Assembly: GCF_027213965.1 (NCBI RefSeq)
Contig: NZ_JAPWGX010000002.1
Coordinates: 310,001 to 374,000 of the forward strand
Direction: 5' to 3'
DNA length: 64,000 nt
Origin: Maritalea porphyrae
GTDB lineage: Bacteria; Pseudomonadota; Alphaproteobacteria; Rhizobiales; Devosiaceae
Part shown: positions 33,564 to 45,600 of the stretch, one piece after another
How the letters are laid out: each line of letters begins with the position of its first letter
Position numbering within the stretch: position 1 is the first letter of the stretch
Translations under genes and position numbers: made by a program
The notes under the pieces: model-generated
Seen by the model: the letters and a program-made list of their open reading frames with translations, nothing else
Told to the model about the DNA's origin: nothing
Databases searched by the model: none

Positions 33564-35909
33564 ATGTTGAATTCAAAAGGTCTTAGTCGCTTTAAAATCT
33601 CTCAAAGGATCTTGATGCTCACCATAACAGGTGGGTTGCTATTCTTGATCTTGGGTGCCGGGTATTTTTATTCCCTTGTGACTTCCGCCAGCGTTAAAAC
33701 TGAAGAGCAGCGCTACGCACAAGTGGATCGATCAGCGAACCAGCTCAAAGCCATGGTGCTGGAAATGCAATCCGTGGAAAAGAACTTTCTTTTGAACCCC
33801 ACGTTGGAAATGATTGACCAAATTGTTGTTCAAGAAGCTTTGGTTGGCGAAAAGCTTGCCGAATTGCGTTCCCTTGTTGATGACCCGCAGTTCGTGACCT
33901 TGGCCGACACCATCGAAGGCCAACTCGAGGAACGTCAGACCCTGTTCAAGGCGATAGGCGATACAAGTGTAGCGTTGGGATTATCGGCGGAAGAAGGCAT
34001 CCGCGGAAGCCTTCGCTCTGCAGTGAAAGCGGCAGAGGCCGAGCTTCAACGCGCGAACTTGGAAGTACTGACCATTAAAGTACTTATGATGCGTCGGCAC
34101 GAAAAGGACTTTATTATCCGCGGCGACGCCAAATATGTTGGTGAACTGGATGCGCGGGTAAGCGAATTCCAAATGCAAATAAACTGGACACCGCTTGACG
34201 AAGACAAGAAAAAAGAAATCTCAGGCCTGATTTCCGATTATCAGACTGAATTTAAGATCTTCGCTGAAAAGTCCGGCGAATTGAACGGCATCGTTGCGAA
34301 CCTGCAAACGCTTTATGGCTTGATGCTACCAAATATCGATATGATGCTGAGCGAAGCGGACTTGGGCGTAACAACTGCGATTGACAACTTAAATGCAGTG
34401 GAGCGCAATTCGACCATCATCTTCTCATCAGTTATTGGCTTTGCACTATTGTTCATGATTGCTGCGGGCACCATTATCGGCCGCTCAATTTCAGGTCCAC
34501 TAAACAAATTGGCAAATGTTGCCGAAGAGTTGGGCCAAGACAAACTTGATGTCGACATTGAAGCGGATGACGCCCATACGGAAATCGGCACCCTCACCCG
34601 TGCCCTGATGATCTTTAAAGAAAATGCCATAAAGGTCGCAGAACTGGGCGTGGAAGAAGCCGCCCGCCAACAACAAATTGCGAAACGCGCCAAAATGATG
34701 GAAGATTTGCAGGCATCCTTTGGCGAAGTTGTGGGTGCTGCGGCAGCTGGTGACTTCTCAAAGCGCGTCAATGAAGACATCGCCGACGAAGAAATGGTTA
34801 AACTTTCTCGCAGCGTAAACCATTTGATTACGACGGTGGACAGCGGCCTTAAGCAAACCGGCGAAGTCTTAGCCGCCTTGGCCAACACCGATTTGACCAA
34901 GCGTGTTGAAGGGCAATTTGAAGGCGCATTTGCACAATTGAAAAACGACACCAACCGCGTTGCCGATCGATTGAACGAGGTTGTTGGTCAACTCAGAGGC
35001 ACCTCCCGCGCACTAAAGAGCGCCACAAGCGAGATTTTGGCTGGTGCAAATGACTTGTCTGAACGCACCACGCGCCAGGCGGCTACCATTGAACAGACAT
35101 CGGCGGCCATGGAGTCATTGGCTGAAACGGTTCTTGAAAACGCAAAAGAAGCTGATCACGCCAGCGAAAACGCAACACGCGTAAAAACGACCGCTGAGGA
35201 AGGCGGTGAAGTGATGCGTAAAGCAACAACGGCCATGGAGCGCATTACCGAAAGCTCAGGCAAGATTTCAAATATTATCGGCATGATTGACGATATCGCC
35301 TTCCAAACCAATTTGTTGGCCCTAAACGCCTCTGTGGAGGCCGCACGTGCAGGGGAAGCGGGTAAAGGCTTTGCGGTTGTGGCGGTAGAAGTGCGCCGTC
35401 TTGCCCAGTCTGCTGCCCAAGCTTCATCTGAAGTGAAGGTGCTGATTGAACAGTCGGGTAACGAAGTTGACGGTGGAACAAAGCTGGTGGCGCAAGCTGC
35501 TGCGAGCCTTGAGCAAATGCTTGAAGCAGCCAATTCAAACAATGAGGCCATGGTTGCTATCGCTCAAAAGAGCAAGTCGCAGTCCAACTCGATCGAAGAG
35601 ATCAATATGGCCGTGCGTGAAATGGATGAAACAACCCAGCATAACGCTGCATTGGTGGAAGAGACTAATGCCGCAATTGAACAAACCGAAGCTCAAGCCA
35701 ACGAGCTGGACCGCATTGTTGATGTGTTTGTGACCGAAAATGGCGGCACGCCGCGCCTGCCTGTTGGCGCAAACAATCAGGTGCCCGATGAATTGCCCGT
35801 ACAAACCGGCATTAAGGCGCTGCAAGAAAAAGCGATGAATGTGGCCAAGAGCTTCATTTCCAACGGCAATGCAGCGGTTAAAGCGGATGAAGACTGGCAA
35901 GAATTCTAA
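33564..35909 (+). CDS. Methyl-accepting chemotaxis protein with HBM sensor
   Basis: A 781-residue chemoreceptor. Helix 1 at about 14-35 and helix 2 near 287-309 flank an all-helical periplasmic domain of about 250 residues with [13 protein letters not shown], the mark of the helical bimodular (HBM) type that binds organic acids. A HAMP domain ([21 protein letters not shown]) and a second HAMP-like unit (about 380-470) lead into the signalling domain with the hairpin tip [36 protein letters not shown]. It ends with DWQEF, a pentapeptide of the xWxxF type that tethers the methylation enzymes. Ligand unknown. Confidence 0.93.
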   Translation: MLNSKGLSRFKISQRILMLTITGGLLFLILGAGYFYSLVTSASVKTEEQRYAQVDRSANQLKAMVLEMQSVEKNFLLNPTLEMIDQIVVQEALVGEKLAELRSLVDDPQFVTLADTIEGQLEERQTLFKAIGDTSVALGLSAEEGIRGSLRSAVKAAEAELQRANLEVLTIKVLMMRRHEKDFIIRGDAKYVGELDARVSEFQMQINWTPLDEDKKKEISGLISDYQTEFKIFAEKSGELNGIVANLQTLYGLMLPNIDMMLSEADLGVTTAIDNLNAVERNSTIIFSSVIGFALLFMIAAGTIIGRSISGPLNKLANVAEELGQDKLDVDIEADDAHTEIGTLTRALMIFKENAIKVAELGVEEAARQQQIAKRAKMMEDLQASFGEVVGAAAAGDFSKRVNEDIADEEMVKLSRSVNHLITTVDSGLKQTGEVLAALANTDLTKRVEGQFEGAFAQLKNDTNRVADRLNEVVGQLRGTSRALKSATSEILAGANDLSERTTRQAATIEQTSAAMESLAETVLENAKEADHASENATRVKTTAEEGGEVMRKATTAMERITESSGKISNIIGMIDDIAFQTNLLALNASVEAARAGEAGKGFAVVAVEVRRLAQSAAQASSEVKVLIEQSGNEVDGGTKLVAQAAASLEQMLEAANSNNEAMVAIAQKSKSQSNSIEEINMAVREMDETTQHNAALVEETNAAIEQTEAQANELDRIVDVFVTENGGTPRLPVGANNQVPDELPVQTGIKALQEKAMNVAKSFISNGNAAVKADEDWQEF

Positions 35910-35940
35910 GTCGCTTAAAACCTCACCTACCTTAAAAGGA

Positions 35941-35968
35941 CGCCTCTGATCATTCAGGGGCGTTTTTT
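35941..35968 (+). terminator. Terminator of the chemoreceptor gene
   Basis: CGCCTCTGA, loop TCAT, TCAGGGGCG (one G-U pair), then six T residues, 32 bases after the stop. Confidence 0.88.
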
Positions 35969-36106
35969 CTTGGGCGAAGCGAATGCAGCGATCTTAATTC
36001 TTTTCATTCAACTACATTTCACAAGGTCTTGCCTTTGCGGCCCAGTTGAGCCCTGCAAAGCGCGCCAAATGGCGTTCTATTATAGACGGATGTGATGAAA
36101 GAAAAT

Positions 36107-36182
36107 TGGTGGAGCCAGACGGGATCGAACCGACGACCTCTTCACTGCCAGCGAAGCGCTCTCCCAGCTGAGCTATGGCCCC
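36107..36182 (-). tRNA. tRNA-Ala (GGC)
   Basis: A 76-base cloverleaf including encoded CCA. The acceptor stem begins GGGGCCA and carries the alanine identity pair G3-U70. The anticodon loop is CTGGCAG, giving anticodon GGC for GCC codons. The D-arm and the T-loop TTCGATC are canonical. The T-stem (GTCGG with CCGTC) has a U-U mismatch at positions 50/64, where other alanine tRNAs have U-A. It stands alone between the chemoreceptor and the TIGR02300 gene. Confidence 0.96.
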
Positions 36183-36285
36183 ACAAAAGGTGATCAATCA
36201 GGTCAAATCACCTTGGGTTTATGGAAGCGCAAACTAGTCACAACATTTGATCGTTGCAAGAGGGAAATTGCGCCCCCATGAATTT

Positions 36286-36702
36286 TTATATGTCTTCGTT
36301 TTTCTTCACAGGAACGTCGAAGCCAATCTCGTCATCATCGTCATCAGTTTCAAGGAATGTATTGTCGTCTTCTGAGGCGATTGGGTCCTCGTCATCGTCC
36401 AGATCAACATCCGGCAGATTTTCGATTACATCTTCGTCATCATCATCATCATCGTCGTCATCGTCTTCCACATCGTCCAGGGAAATGACTTCGGCGCCAA
36501 CAACAACCGCTGCTGCATCTGTGTCTACAACTTCGGTTTTGACTTCTTCTACAACTTTTTCTTTTTCGACGGGCACTTCAGCGACCACCAACTTGAATTC
36601 TGCGCCACAGCTTGGGCACAAAACCGGTTCTCTGTTCAAATCGTAAAATTTAGTCGCACAGCTTTGACACTGGCGCTTGGTTCCGCGGTCTGCTTTGGCC
36701 AC
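36286..36702 (-). CDS. TIGR02300 family acidic zinc-ribbon protein
   Basis: A 138-residue protein with an N-terminal zinc ribbon (Cys12, Cys15, Cys29, Cys32) enclosing KFYDLNREPVLCP, the FYDLN motif that defines the family, followed by a very acidic tail with a run of about ten aspartates. It is found almost only in alphaproteobacteria, beside aroA, as here (divergent). Function unknown; a role in binding RNA polymerase or nucleic-acid machinery is speculation. The GAT/GAC-rich tail is a tandem triplet tract that could vary in length. Confidence 0.9.
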   Translation of the reverse strand: MAKADRGTKRQCQSCATKFYDLNREPVLCPSCGAEFKLVVAEVPVEKEKVVEEVKTEVVDTDAAAVVVGAEVISLDDVEDDDDDDDDDDEDVIENLPDVDLDDDEDPIASEDDNTFLETDDDDDEIGFDVPVKKNEDI

Positions 36703-36838
36703 AATTCTTACCTCTTTGAAAACTTCTTTTGTTGGCAGGTTGGGTACGTAACCCTGTGGGTTCTGTCAAATGCAAAATTGCAAAAAAACGTCAATCAAGT
36801 CGATCCAACCATTGTCGCGCCGATATTTTGCGTGTTAG

Positions 36839-38230
<1,392 letters not shown>

Positions 38231-38243
38231 GGATCGTTGCGAG

Positions 38244-38867
38244 ATGTTGATAGCCGTTGATGGACCCGCTGCTTCAGGAAAAGGCACAATTGCCAAACGT
38301 TTGGCGGCCCATTTCGGCTTGGCTCATCTTGATACTGGGCTGCTTTATCGCGCTGTGGGCCTAAAGACGATGGGCAAAGAAACCCATGCTGAATTTGAGT
38401 CCATGGCGATTGATGCGGCGATGGGGTTGGATACTTCAACTCTTGATGAAGAAGTGCTTTCCACCGCCGAAGTGGGCATTGCCGCCTCTAGAGTTGCGCA
38501 AATTCCTGAAGTGCGCAAAGCGCTCAACCGGCTGCAACGCAAGTTCATGGAACAGCCTTCAGGAGCGATTCTCGATGGGCGCGATATTGGATCGAGAATT
38601 TGCCCGCAGGCGGACGTAAAATTGTTTATTACCGCCAATCCGGAAACCCGGGCCCGGCGGCGCACAGAACAGCTTTTGACTCGTGGGCTGGATGTGACAT
38701 ATGTTGAAATTCTTAAACAGATTGAGAAACGCGATAAAGATGACCGGGAAAACCCGGCAGGCGCGTTTTATCAGGCGGCCGATGCCCACTTGCTAGATAC
38801 GTCAAAATTGAGTATAGAAGCGGCGTTCCAAGCAGCTCTTGGCATTGTTGAGCGCGCTACTGGGTGA
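38244..38867 (+). CDS. cmk: Cytidylate kinase
   Basis: A 207-residue kinase that phosphorylates CMP and dCMP. The P-loop GPAASGKGT is at residues 7-15, then HLDTGLLYRAVG, LDGRDIGSRICPQADVKLFI and the lid with ARRRTEQL. The ATG at 38244 gives the family N-terminus MLIAVDGPAASGKGT; an upstream start would overlap aroA. It belongs to the conserved aroA-cmk-rpsA order. Confidence 0.95.
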   Translation: MLIAVDGPAASGKGTIAKRLAAHFGLAHLDTGLLYRAVGLKTMGKETHAEFESMAIDAAMGLDTSTLDEEVLSTAEVGIAASRVAQIPEVRKALNRLQRKFMEQPSGAILDGRDIGSRICPQADVKLFITANPETRARRRTEQLLTRGLDVTYVEILKQIEKRDKDDRENPAGAFYQAADAHLLDTSKLSIEAAFQAALGIVERATG

Positions 38868-39095
38868 AAGATGAGCATCATTTGGTGCTAAATCCAATCT
38901 TTGATCCTTTGAGCGCCAGTGACGGTCAAGGATGAGGCATACTGGCTCAACTGTTTGAGATAAATCGATGTATCACGTTGAATGCGGACCCTTTACGTGC
39001 CGGATTTGTTGGTTTCAACAATCGGGGTTAAGCGCATTTGGCATTGATACTTTTTTGAAACGCTAAACATATTCGGCACACCGATCGGAGTACGC
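38868..39095 (+). promoter_or_regulatory. Leader region of rpsA
   Basis: 228 bases without a gene between cmk and rpsA. It probably holds a separate rpsA promoter and a leader for S1 autoregulation, but I could not identify definite elements beyond a GGAG ribosome site near 39085. Confidence 0.3.
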
Positions 39096-40793
39096 ATGAC
39101 AGACACTGCTGTCACGATGGAAGATTTTGAAGCTCTCTTGTTTGAAAGCTTTGAGGTTAATGAACCTGCAGAAGGCAATGTTGTAAAAGGCAAGATTGTT
39201 GCGATTGAAAAAGATCTCGCAGTAATCGATGTGGGTCTTAAAACCGAAGGCCGCGTGCCTTTGAAAGAATTTGGCGCAGCGGGCCGCGATGGCACGCTTA
39301 AAGTCGGTTCTGAAGTAGAAGTTTATGTTGATCGCGTTGAAAACGCGATGGGCGAAGCCGTTCTTTCACGCGAGAAAGCTCGCCGTGAAGAAAGCTGGGT
39401 TCGTCTTGAAGAACTCTTCAATGCAAACACACGTGTTGATGGCATCATCTTTAACCAAGTTAAAGGTGGTTTCACTGTTGACCTTGATGGCGCAACAGCG
39501 TTCTTGCCACGTTCTCAGGTAGATATTCGCCCAATCCGCGATATCGCACCTTTGATGAACATCTCACAGCCATTCCAAATCCTGAAAATGGACAAGCGTC
39601 GCGGAAACATCGTTGTTTCTCGTCGTGCTGTATTGGAAGAGAGCCGTGCAGAGCAACGTTCTGAAATCGTTGGTAAGCTTGAAGAAGGCCAAGTTGTTGA
39701 TGGTGTTGTTAAAAACATCACTGACTACGGTGCATTCGTTGACCTTGGTGGCATTGACGGCTTGTTGCACGTCACTGACATCGCATGGCGTCGTGTGAAC
39801 CATCCTTCAGAAGTTCTTACAATTGGTGAGACCATCAAGGTTCAAATCATCCGCGTGAATATGGAAACACACCGTATTTCACTTGGCATGAAACAACTTG
39901 AAGCTGATCCTTGGGAAACAATTGGTCAGAAGTATCCTCTTGATAGCCGCTTCACTGGTCGCATCACAAACATCACTGATTACGGTGCGTTTGTTGAACT
40001 TGAGCCAGGTATTGAAGGCTTGATCCACGTTTCAGAAATGAGCTGGACCAAGAAGAACGTACACCCAGGCAAAATCGTTTCAACATCTCAAGAAGTTGAA
40101 GTTAAGGTTCTTGAAGTTGATCCAGAGAAACGTCGTATTTCTCTTGGTCTTAAGCAGTGCCTTGATAATCCTTGGGAAGCATTTGCAGCTCGGTTCCCAC
40201 AAGGCACTGAAGTTGAAGGCGAAGTTAAGAACAAAACTGAATTTGGTTTGTTCATTGGCCTTGAAGATGATGTTGACGGCATGGTTCACTTGTCTGACCT
40301 TGATTGGAACCGCCAGGGCGAAGAAGCTTTGGAAGATTACAATCGCGGCGACATGGTGAAAGCAGTTGTTTTGGATGTTGATATCGACAAAGAACGTGTT
40401 TCTTTGGGTATTAAACAACTTTCAAACGACCCATTCACTGAAGCAACTGACGGCATGCGCAAAGGTTCAATCGTTACAACAACTGTAACGCAAGTGAACG
40501 ATGGCGGCATTGAAGTTCAAATCGCTGATGGCGACCAAATCGCCTTCATCAAGCGTAATGACCTTAGCCGTGAGCGTTCTGAGCAACGTCCAGAGCGTTT
40601 TGCAGTTGGTGACAAAGTGGACGCACGTGTGATCCAGTTCGACAAGAAAACACGTCGCATCTCATTGTCTATTAAAGCTCTTGAAATCGCAGAAGAAAAA
40701 GAAGCTGTGGCCCAGTATGGTTCAACAGATTCAGGCGCTTCACTTGGCGATATTCTTGGTGCAGCTTTGCAGCAGAACACACCAAACGACTAA
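39096..40793 (+). CDS. rpsA: 30S ribosomal protein S1
   Basis: A 565-residue S1 with six OB-fold S1 repeats beginning near residues 30, 115, 200, 285, 370 and 455, each marked by a G-F/A-V-x-L core such as GAFVDLGGIDGLLHVTDIAW and GAFVELEPGIEGLIHVSEMSW. It recruits mRNA to the 30S subunit. The codon pattern (GTT, CGT, AAC) is that of a highly expressed gene. A strong terminator follows at 40826-40862. Confidence 0.98.
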   Translation: MTDTAVTMEDFEALLFESFEVNEPAEGNVVKGKIVAIEKDLAVIDVGLKTEGRVPLKEFGAAGRDGTLKVGSEVEVYVDRVENAMGEAVLSREKARREESWVRLEELFNANTRVDGIIFNQVKGGFTVDLDGATAFLPRSQVDIRPIRDIAPLMNISQPFQILKMDKRRGNIVVSRRAVLEESRAEQRSEIVGKLEEGQVVDGVVKNITDYGAFVDLGGIDGLLHVTDIAWRRVNHPSEVLTIGETIKVQIIRVNMETHRISLGMKQLEADPWETIGQKYPLDSRFTGRITNITDYGAFVELEPGIEGLIHVSEMSWTKKNVHPGKIVSTSQEVEVKVLEVDPEKRRISLGLKQCLDNPWEAFAARFPQGTEVEGEVKNKTEFGLFIGLEDDVDGMVHLSDLDWNRQGEEALEDYNRGDMVKAVVLDVDIDKERVSLGIKQLSNDPFTEATDGMRKGSIVTTTVTQVNDGGIEVQIADGDQIAFIKRNDLSRERSEQRPERFAVGDKVDARVIQFDKKTRRISLSIKALEIAEEKEAVAQYGSTDSGASLGDILGAALQQNTPND

Positions 40794-40825
40794 GCGTTTT
40801 TAGCTTAAATGTTTGAGTTGAATTC

Positions 40826-40862
40826 ATCCCGGCGCGTCTTAGTTGATGCGCCGGGATTTTTT
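40826..40862 (+). terminator. Terminator after rpsA
   Basis: Perfect 10-base stem ATCCCGGCGC / GCGCCGGGAT with a 12-base loop and a T-run. Confidence 0.93.
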
Positions 40863-40989
40863 GTTTTTCGCCGGCAGCGACATTTGAGCGACTTGCAAAA
40901 TTGCGGGCAAGGCAATAGGACTTCTCAGGTCCTTTTTTTGCCACGCTCAGCCTTTTTCTGAGTCAAACACGTTAAGCGGAGCCCAATCG

Positions 40990-41937
40990 GTGAGCAACAC
41001 ATCCCAAACTGAGCAAATCGACAATGTGATGGCGCAACGCGCTATGCGTAAATCACGGCGCAATTGGCGGTTTATCGCTTTTGTAGCGCTAGGCATTGCA
41101 GTGATTGCTATTTTGGGTAGAGCTTTGGGTGGCTTTTCTGAACCAATCAAAGCGGCGCATGTTGCTCGGGTGGTGATTGATGGCACGATTGCTTCTGATC
41201 CTGTTCGGCGCACCATTTTGAACGATTTAGCAGATGACGAAACCGTTTCAGCGGTAATTGTGCAGATCAATAGTCCTGGTGGCACAACAGCGGGTGGTGA
41301 AGAGCTCTACGAGGGGCTGTCGCGCATTCGGGCGAACAAGCCTGTTGTCTCGGTAATTAATGAACTTGGCGCCTCTGCGGCCTATATGACCGCTGTGGGT
41401 TCTGATCGCATTATTGCGCGGCGCTTGTCGATTGTGGGCTCAATCGGCGTATTGGTGATGCATTTGGATGCCTCTAAGCTTTTCCAAACTATCGGGCTTG
41501 ATTACGACAAGGTTTCAACTGGCCCCCTAAAAGCCGAGCCGGACATTGACGAGCCAATGGCGGATGATGTGCGCGCTGCCTATCAGTCCTTGGTGGATGA
41601 TTCTTACGATTGGTTTGTGGATATTGTGGCTGATCGTCGCCAGCTCGAGCGCCATGATGTGTTGCGCCTTGCGGATGGCCGTGTGCTCACGGGCCGCCAA
41701 GCGCTCAAAGAGCAGTTGATTGATGCGATTGGTGATGAGACAAGCGCACTTGATTGGCTCAAAGAAAACCACGATATTGATGATCAAGACGTAAGCACAT
41801 ATTTTCCCCTTCCTGAAAGCGAATGGCAAAAAGCTGTCGACTTGCTTGGTTCCACAGCCAAGAATTTTGTCGGTTCGAGCCTAAAAAGCGTAACAAAGCT
41901 TGACGGTCTCGTGTCAGTTTGGCAACCTACCAAATAG
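40990..41937 (+). CDS. sppA: Signal peptide peptidase SppA (S49 family)
   Basis: A 315-residue single-domain S49 peptidase anchored by one N-terminal helix (about residues 27-47), which degrades leftover signal peptides at the membrane. The Ser/Lys dyad is visible as Ser129 in ELGASAAY and Lys181 in STGPLKAEPD, and the INSPGGTTAGGEELY strand is typical. It starts with GTG behind a GGAG. It is half the size of the E. coli enzyme, as in the short SppA form. It leads the sppA-ihfB-lapA-trp run. Confidence 0.92.
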   Translation: MSNTSQTEQIDNVMAQRAMRKSRRNWRFIAFVALGIAVIAILGRALGGFSEPIKAAHVARVVIDGTIASDPVRRTILNDLADDETVSAVIVQINSPGGTTAGGEELYEGLSRIRANKPVVSVINELGASAAYMTAVGSDRIIARRLSIVGSIGVLVMHLDASKLFQTIGLDYDKVSTGPLKAEPDIDEPMADDVRAAYQSLVDDSYDWFVDIVADRRQLERHDVLRLADGRVLTGRQALKEQLIDAIGDETSALDWLKENHDIDDQDVSTYFPLPESEWQKAVDLLGSTAKNFVGSSLKSVTKLDGLVSVWQPTK

Positions 41938-41985
41938 CTAATTCCCGTGGTGTAACAGTGAATTAGTGATTTTTGGGAGGCCCAA

Positions 41986-42264
41986 GTGATTAAATCGGAA
42001 CTTATTCAACAACTGGCAGATGAGAATCCGCACCTGTTTCAACGGGACGTTGAGAATATTGTAAATACGATTATTGACGAAATCGGGGATGCATTGGCCG
42101 AAGGTGGCCGCGCTGAATTGCGTGGCTTTGGCGCATTTTCCGTAAAGAACCGTCCAGCCCGTGTGGGACGCAACCCACGCACCGGCGAGAAGGTGGAAGT
42201 TGAAGAGAAATTTGTGCCCCAATTTAAGGCGGGCAAAGAAATCCGAGAGCGACTGAACAAATAG
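41986..42264 (+). CDS. ihfB: Integration host factor beta subunit
   Basis: A 92-residue DNA-bending protein of the HU/IHF family. It starts with GTG behind GGGAGG. Diagnostic segments are [17 protein letters not shown], the [13 protein letters not shown] core and the DNA-clamp arm [17 protein letters not shown] with the intercalating proline. It pairs with IHF-alpha, encoded elsewhere. It would assist sigma-54 promoters such as that of dctP here, and recombinases such as the one at 23241. Confidence 0.96.
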   Translation: MIKSELIQQLADENPHLFQRDVENIVNTIIDEIGDALAEGGRAELRGFGAFSVKNRPARVGRNPRTGEKVEVEEKFVPQFKAGKEIRERLNK

Positions 42265-42315
42265 TTCTGCCGCTCTTTGCGCCACATTTTGGCGCGTTAT
42301 CGCTGGGAAAATAAG

Positions 42316-42660
42316 ATGATCAAACGCGTGGTGATGTGGCTTGTGCTGGTGCCGTTTGGCCTGTTGCTGGCCATATTTGCATTGGCCAACAGACATATTG
42401 TGCAAATTGGAATTGACCCAATATCGCCGCAAACCCCGTTCTGGGGGCCAATGGAGCTGCCGCTTTTTGTGGTGATCTACGCTGCTTTGCTGCTCGGCGT
42501 TATACTTGGTGGCGTTGGCTCTTGGCTAGAGCAAGGCAAACACCGCAGAGCCGAAAGGCAATTGCGCCGCGACCTAAATAAGGCGCAAAGAGAAGCTGCA
42601 CCCGAAAAGGCCGCAAAAGCAGAAGACCCCTTGGCACTGCTTGAGAACGACAACCGCTAG
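42316..42660 (+). CDS. LapA-domain (DUF1049) membrane protein
   Basis: A 114-residue protein with two membrane helices (about 5-25 and 45-68), a short periplasmic loop and a charged C-terminal coiled segment (WLEQGKHRRAERQLRRDLNKAQRE). This is the LapA/DUF1049 pattern; in enterobacteria the family helps assemble the LPS regulation or export complex. I start at 42316, which yields the usual MIKRVVMWLVLVPFG beginning. It sits between ihfB and trpF as in other members of this order. Confidence 0.85.
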   Translation: MIKRVVMWLVLVPFGLLLAIFALANRHIVQIGIDPISPQTPFWGPMELPLFVVIYAALLLGVILGGVGSWLEQGKHRRAERQLRRDLNKAQREAAPEKAAKAEDPLALLENDNR

Positions 42661-42727
42661 CCGCCGATTATATAGATGCCCCAGAGACAGGCTTTGATGC
42701 TGACTCAGCGCGACAGTAGGATTTCAC

Positions 42728-43372
42728 ATGCAACTTCAAATCAAGATCTGCGGGCTTAAATCGAAGGAATTGGTGGATGTGGCCGTTAATGCGGGCGCTG
42801 ACCTGATTGGTTTTGTGCATTTTGCCAAAAGTCCGCGCCATCTGGAGTTGGAACAGATTGGCGAGTTGATCAACTATATTGGTGCGCGTGCGCAATCTGT
42901 GGTGTTAACCGTCAACCCAAGCGATCAACTGATTGAACAGATCAACCAGTTGCGCCCGCACTATATACAACTACACGGCAATGAAAGCCTTGAGCGGATC
43001 CAAGAGGTTAAGGCCAAAAGCCATGCCAAGCTGATCAAGGCATTGCCGGTGGCTGATGTTGAAGATCTAGAGCAGATTGGCCAATATCACCCGCTTGTCG
43101 ATTGGGTCTTATTGGATGCAAAACCCCCAAAAGATGCGACACGACCAGGGGGAAATGGCGAGGTATTTGATTGGTCAATTCTTAAAGCCCTTGACCCAAC
43201 GATCCCGTTCATGCTTTCGGGGGGACTAAATGTTGAAAATGTGGCGGATGCTGTAAAACAGATCCAGCCAGCGGCCATTGACGTTTCATCAGGTGTGGAG
43301 CGCACAAAAGGCGAAAAAGATGCGGAGAAAATCCGCCGGTTCATCTCGCAAGCAACCATTGCAAGCGTTTGA
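42728..43372 (+). CDS. trpF: Phosphoribosylanthranilate isomerase
   Basis: A 214-residue TIM-barrel enzyme, step 3 of tryptophan synthesis from chorismate. The catalytic cysteine is in IKICGLKS at the N-terminus and the acidic partner in the LLDAKPP region; the phosphate site is formed by MLSGGLNVENV and IDVSSGVERTKGEKD. AGGA seven bases upstream supports the start. It heads trpFBA, 24 bases before trpB. Confidence 0.96.
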   Translation: MQLQIKICGLKSKELVDVAVNAGADLIGFVHFAKSPRHLELEQIGELINYIGARAQSVVLTVNPSDQLIEQINQLRPHYIQLHGNESLERIQEVKAKSHAKLIKALPVADVEDLEQIGQYHPLVDWVLLDAKPPKDATRPGGNGEVFDWSILKALDPTIPFMLSGGLNVENVADAVKQIQPAAIDVSSGVERTKGEKDAEKIRRFISQATIASV

Positions 43373-43396
43373 GCGCAAAAATTAGGGAAACGAAGT

Positions 43397-44617
43397 ATGT
43401 CTGGTGAGAATAGTTTGCGCATGGGCCCTGATGAGAGGGGCCGGTTTGGTCACTTCGGCGGTCGGTTTGTTGCTGAAACCTTGATGCCACTTATCCTTGA
43501 ATTGGATCAGGCCTATAAGGACGCTAAGGCCGACCCAACATTTAAGGAAGAGTTTGACTATTTGCTCAAACACTATGTGGGTCGCCCGTCGCCCATGTAT
43601 TTTGCCGAGCGGATGACAGAGCATTTGGGTGGCGCGAAGATTTACTTCAAACGCGACGAGCTTAACCACACCGGTTCGCACAAAATAAACAATTGCATTG
43701 GCCAAATTTTGTTGGCCAAACGTATGGGCAAACCCCGCATTATTGCTGAAACCGGCGCGGGACAACATGGTGTTGCCACAGCGACAGTTTGTGCGCGCTT
43801 TGGTTTCCCCTGTACCATTTATATGGGCGCAAAAGACGTGGAGCGCCAAGCGCCGAACGTGTTCCGCATGAAACTTTTGGGCGCTGAGATTGTTCCTGTG
43901 ACCGCAGGCAAAGGCACATTGAAAGATTCAATGAACGAAGCGCTGCGCGATTGGGTGACCAATGTTGAAGACACCTATTATTTGATTGGCACAGCCGCAG
44001 GCCCGCACCCTTACCCTGAGATGGTGCGCGATTTTCAATCGATCATTGGCCAAGAAGCCAAAGAACAAATGCAAGAAGCTGAGGGCCGGTTGCCCGATAT
44101 GTTGATCGCAGCTGTTGGTGGCGGATCGAACGCAATTGGTTTGTTCCATCCATTCCTTGATGATCGCGAAGTGAAAATTGTTGGCGTTGAGGCCGGTGGC
44201 AAAGGGCTAGACACAGACGAGCATTGCGCGTCTTTGACCGCTGGATCGCCTGGCGTGTTGCACGGCAACCGCACCTATTTGCTGCAAAACTATGATGGCC
44301 AAATTGATGAAGGCGCATCAATTTCAGCCGGTCTTGATTATCCAGGCATTGGCCCTGAGCATTCTTTTCTAAAAGACAGTGGCCGGGTTGAATATGTGCC
44401 GATTGATGATGATGAAGCCTTGGCAGCATTTCAGCTTTTGACCCGCCTTGAAGGCATCATCCCAGCGCTTGAGCCAAGCCATGCCTTGGCGGAAGTGGTG
44501 AAACGCGCGCCAACAATGGATAAAGATCAAATCATCATTATGAACCTATGTGGGCGCGGCGACAAAGACGTCTTTACCGCTGCTAAACATCTGGGTGTTG
44601 ACCTTAATAGCGACTAA
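43397..44617 (+). CDS. trpB: Tryptophan synthase beta chain
   Basis: A 406-residue PLP enzyme that condenses indole with serine. The PLP lysine is in HTGSHKINN, the substrate-binding glutamate region is [14 protein letters not shown], and the phosphate cradle is GGGSNAIG. It forms the alpha2beta2 complex with TrpA, encoded 45 bases downstream. Confidence 0.98.
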   Translation: MSGENSLRMGPDERGRFGHFGGRFVAETLMPLILELDQAYKDAKADPTFKEEFDYLLKHYVGRPSPMYFAERMTEHLGGAKIYFKRDELNHTGSHKINNCIGQILLAKRMGKPRIIAETGAGQHGVATATVCARFGFPCTIYMGAKDVERQAPNVFRMKLLGAEIVPVTAGKGTLKDSMNEALRDWVTNVEDTYYLIGTAAGPHPYPEMVRDFQSIIGQEAKEQMQEAEGRLPDMLIAAVGGGSNAIGLFHPFLDDREVKIVGVEAGGKGLDTDEHCASLTAGSPGVLHGNRTYLLQNYDGQIDEGASISAGLDYPGIGPEHSFLKDSGRVEYVPIDDDEALAAFQLLTRLEGIIPALEPSHALAEVVKRAPTMDKDQIIIMNLCGRGDKDVFTAAKHLGVDLNSD

Positions 44618-44662
44618 TCGCCAACAATTTTGGCGCGTGTTCGCCGCCTGAGGAACAAATCT

Positions 44663-45487
44663 ATGACACAACGTATGGACGCCCGGTTTGCCGCTCTAAA
44701 GGCTGAAAATCGCCCAGCCTTTGTTACTTTTGTGATGGCCGGTGATCCGGACCCCATTACCGCTCAGCAAATTGTTGATGGCTTGCCAGCAGCGGGCGCT
44801 GACGTGATAGAAATTGGCATGCCATTTTCTGATCCGATGGCGGATGGTCCTGCTATTCAGGCTGCGGGTCAACGGGCACTTGAGGCTGGCCAAGACATGG
44901 TCAAAACCCTGCAGTTGGTGACCAACTTCCGGCAAAAAGACGATGCAACGCCAATCGTTTTGATGGGCTATTATAACCCGATCTATATTTATGGTGTAGA
45001 TAAATTCATCCAAGATGCGATCGAAGCTGGTGTTGATGGGTTCATCATTGTTGATCTGCCGCCGGAAGAAGATGAAGAGTTTTGCCTGCCCGCAATCAAA
45101 AAGGGTTTGAACTTCATCCGGTTGGCCGCCCCAACAACTGACGACAAACGCTTGCCCATGGTGATGAGCAATACATCGGGCTTTGTTTATTATGTGTCGA
45201 TGACCGGGGTAACCGGATCGGCATTGTCCAACCCAACCGACATTGCTGAGCAAGTAAATCGACTAAAAGCGCACACAGATCTGCCGATTTGCGTTGGGTT
45301 TGGCATTAAGACCGCTGACGACGCGAAGCGCATTGGCGCGGACGCAGATGGGGTTGTTGTTGGTTCAGCACTTGTTAAAGCAGTTGAAGATAGCCTTGAG
45401 AACGGCAAGGCAACCGCCAAAACGCCAAGCGCTGTGCACGATTTGGTTGCCGATATTTCAAAGGGTGTTCGCGCGGCTCGATCTTAA
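44663..45487 (+). CDS. trpA: Tryptophan synthase alpha chain
   Basis: A 274-residue TIM barrel that releases indole from indole-3-glycerol phosphate. The catalytic glutamate is in [17 protein letters not shown] (the aspartate partner near [14 protein letters not shown]), and [12 protein letters not shown] plus [11 protein letters not shown] form the phosphate site. The ATG at 44663 has GAGGAA seven bases upstream; a longer frame would start within the trpB-trpA gap without support. Confidence 0.97.
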   Translation: MTQRMDARFAALKAENRPAFVTFVMAGDPDPITAQQIVDGLPAAGADVIEIGMPFSDPMADGPAIQAAGQRALEAGQDMVKTLQLVTNFRQKDDATPIVLMGYYNPIYIYGVDKFIQDAIEAGVDGFIIVDLPPEEDEEFCLPAIKKGLNFIRLAAPTTDDKRLPMVMSNTSGFVYYVSMTGVTGSALSNPTDIAEQVNRLKAHTDLPICVGFGIKTADDAKRIGADADGVVVGSALVKAVEDSLENGKATAKTPSAVHDLVADISKGVRAARS

Positions 45488-45600
45488 ATTTGGCATCATA
45501 ACCCCCTATATTGGTTTGAAAGAGGTGAGAACCCTCACAAACCTTGACCAAAAGCTGTCTCGCCAACAAAGTTGAGTTGCAGTATAATGGGGAAAAGACT

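Noticed and set aside
42661-42727. trp leader peptide and attenuator before trpF
   Set aside because: No short frame with Trp codons and no terminator hairpin in the gap.
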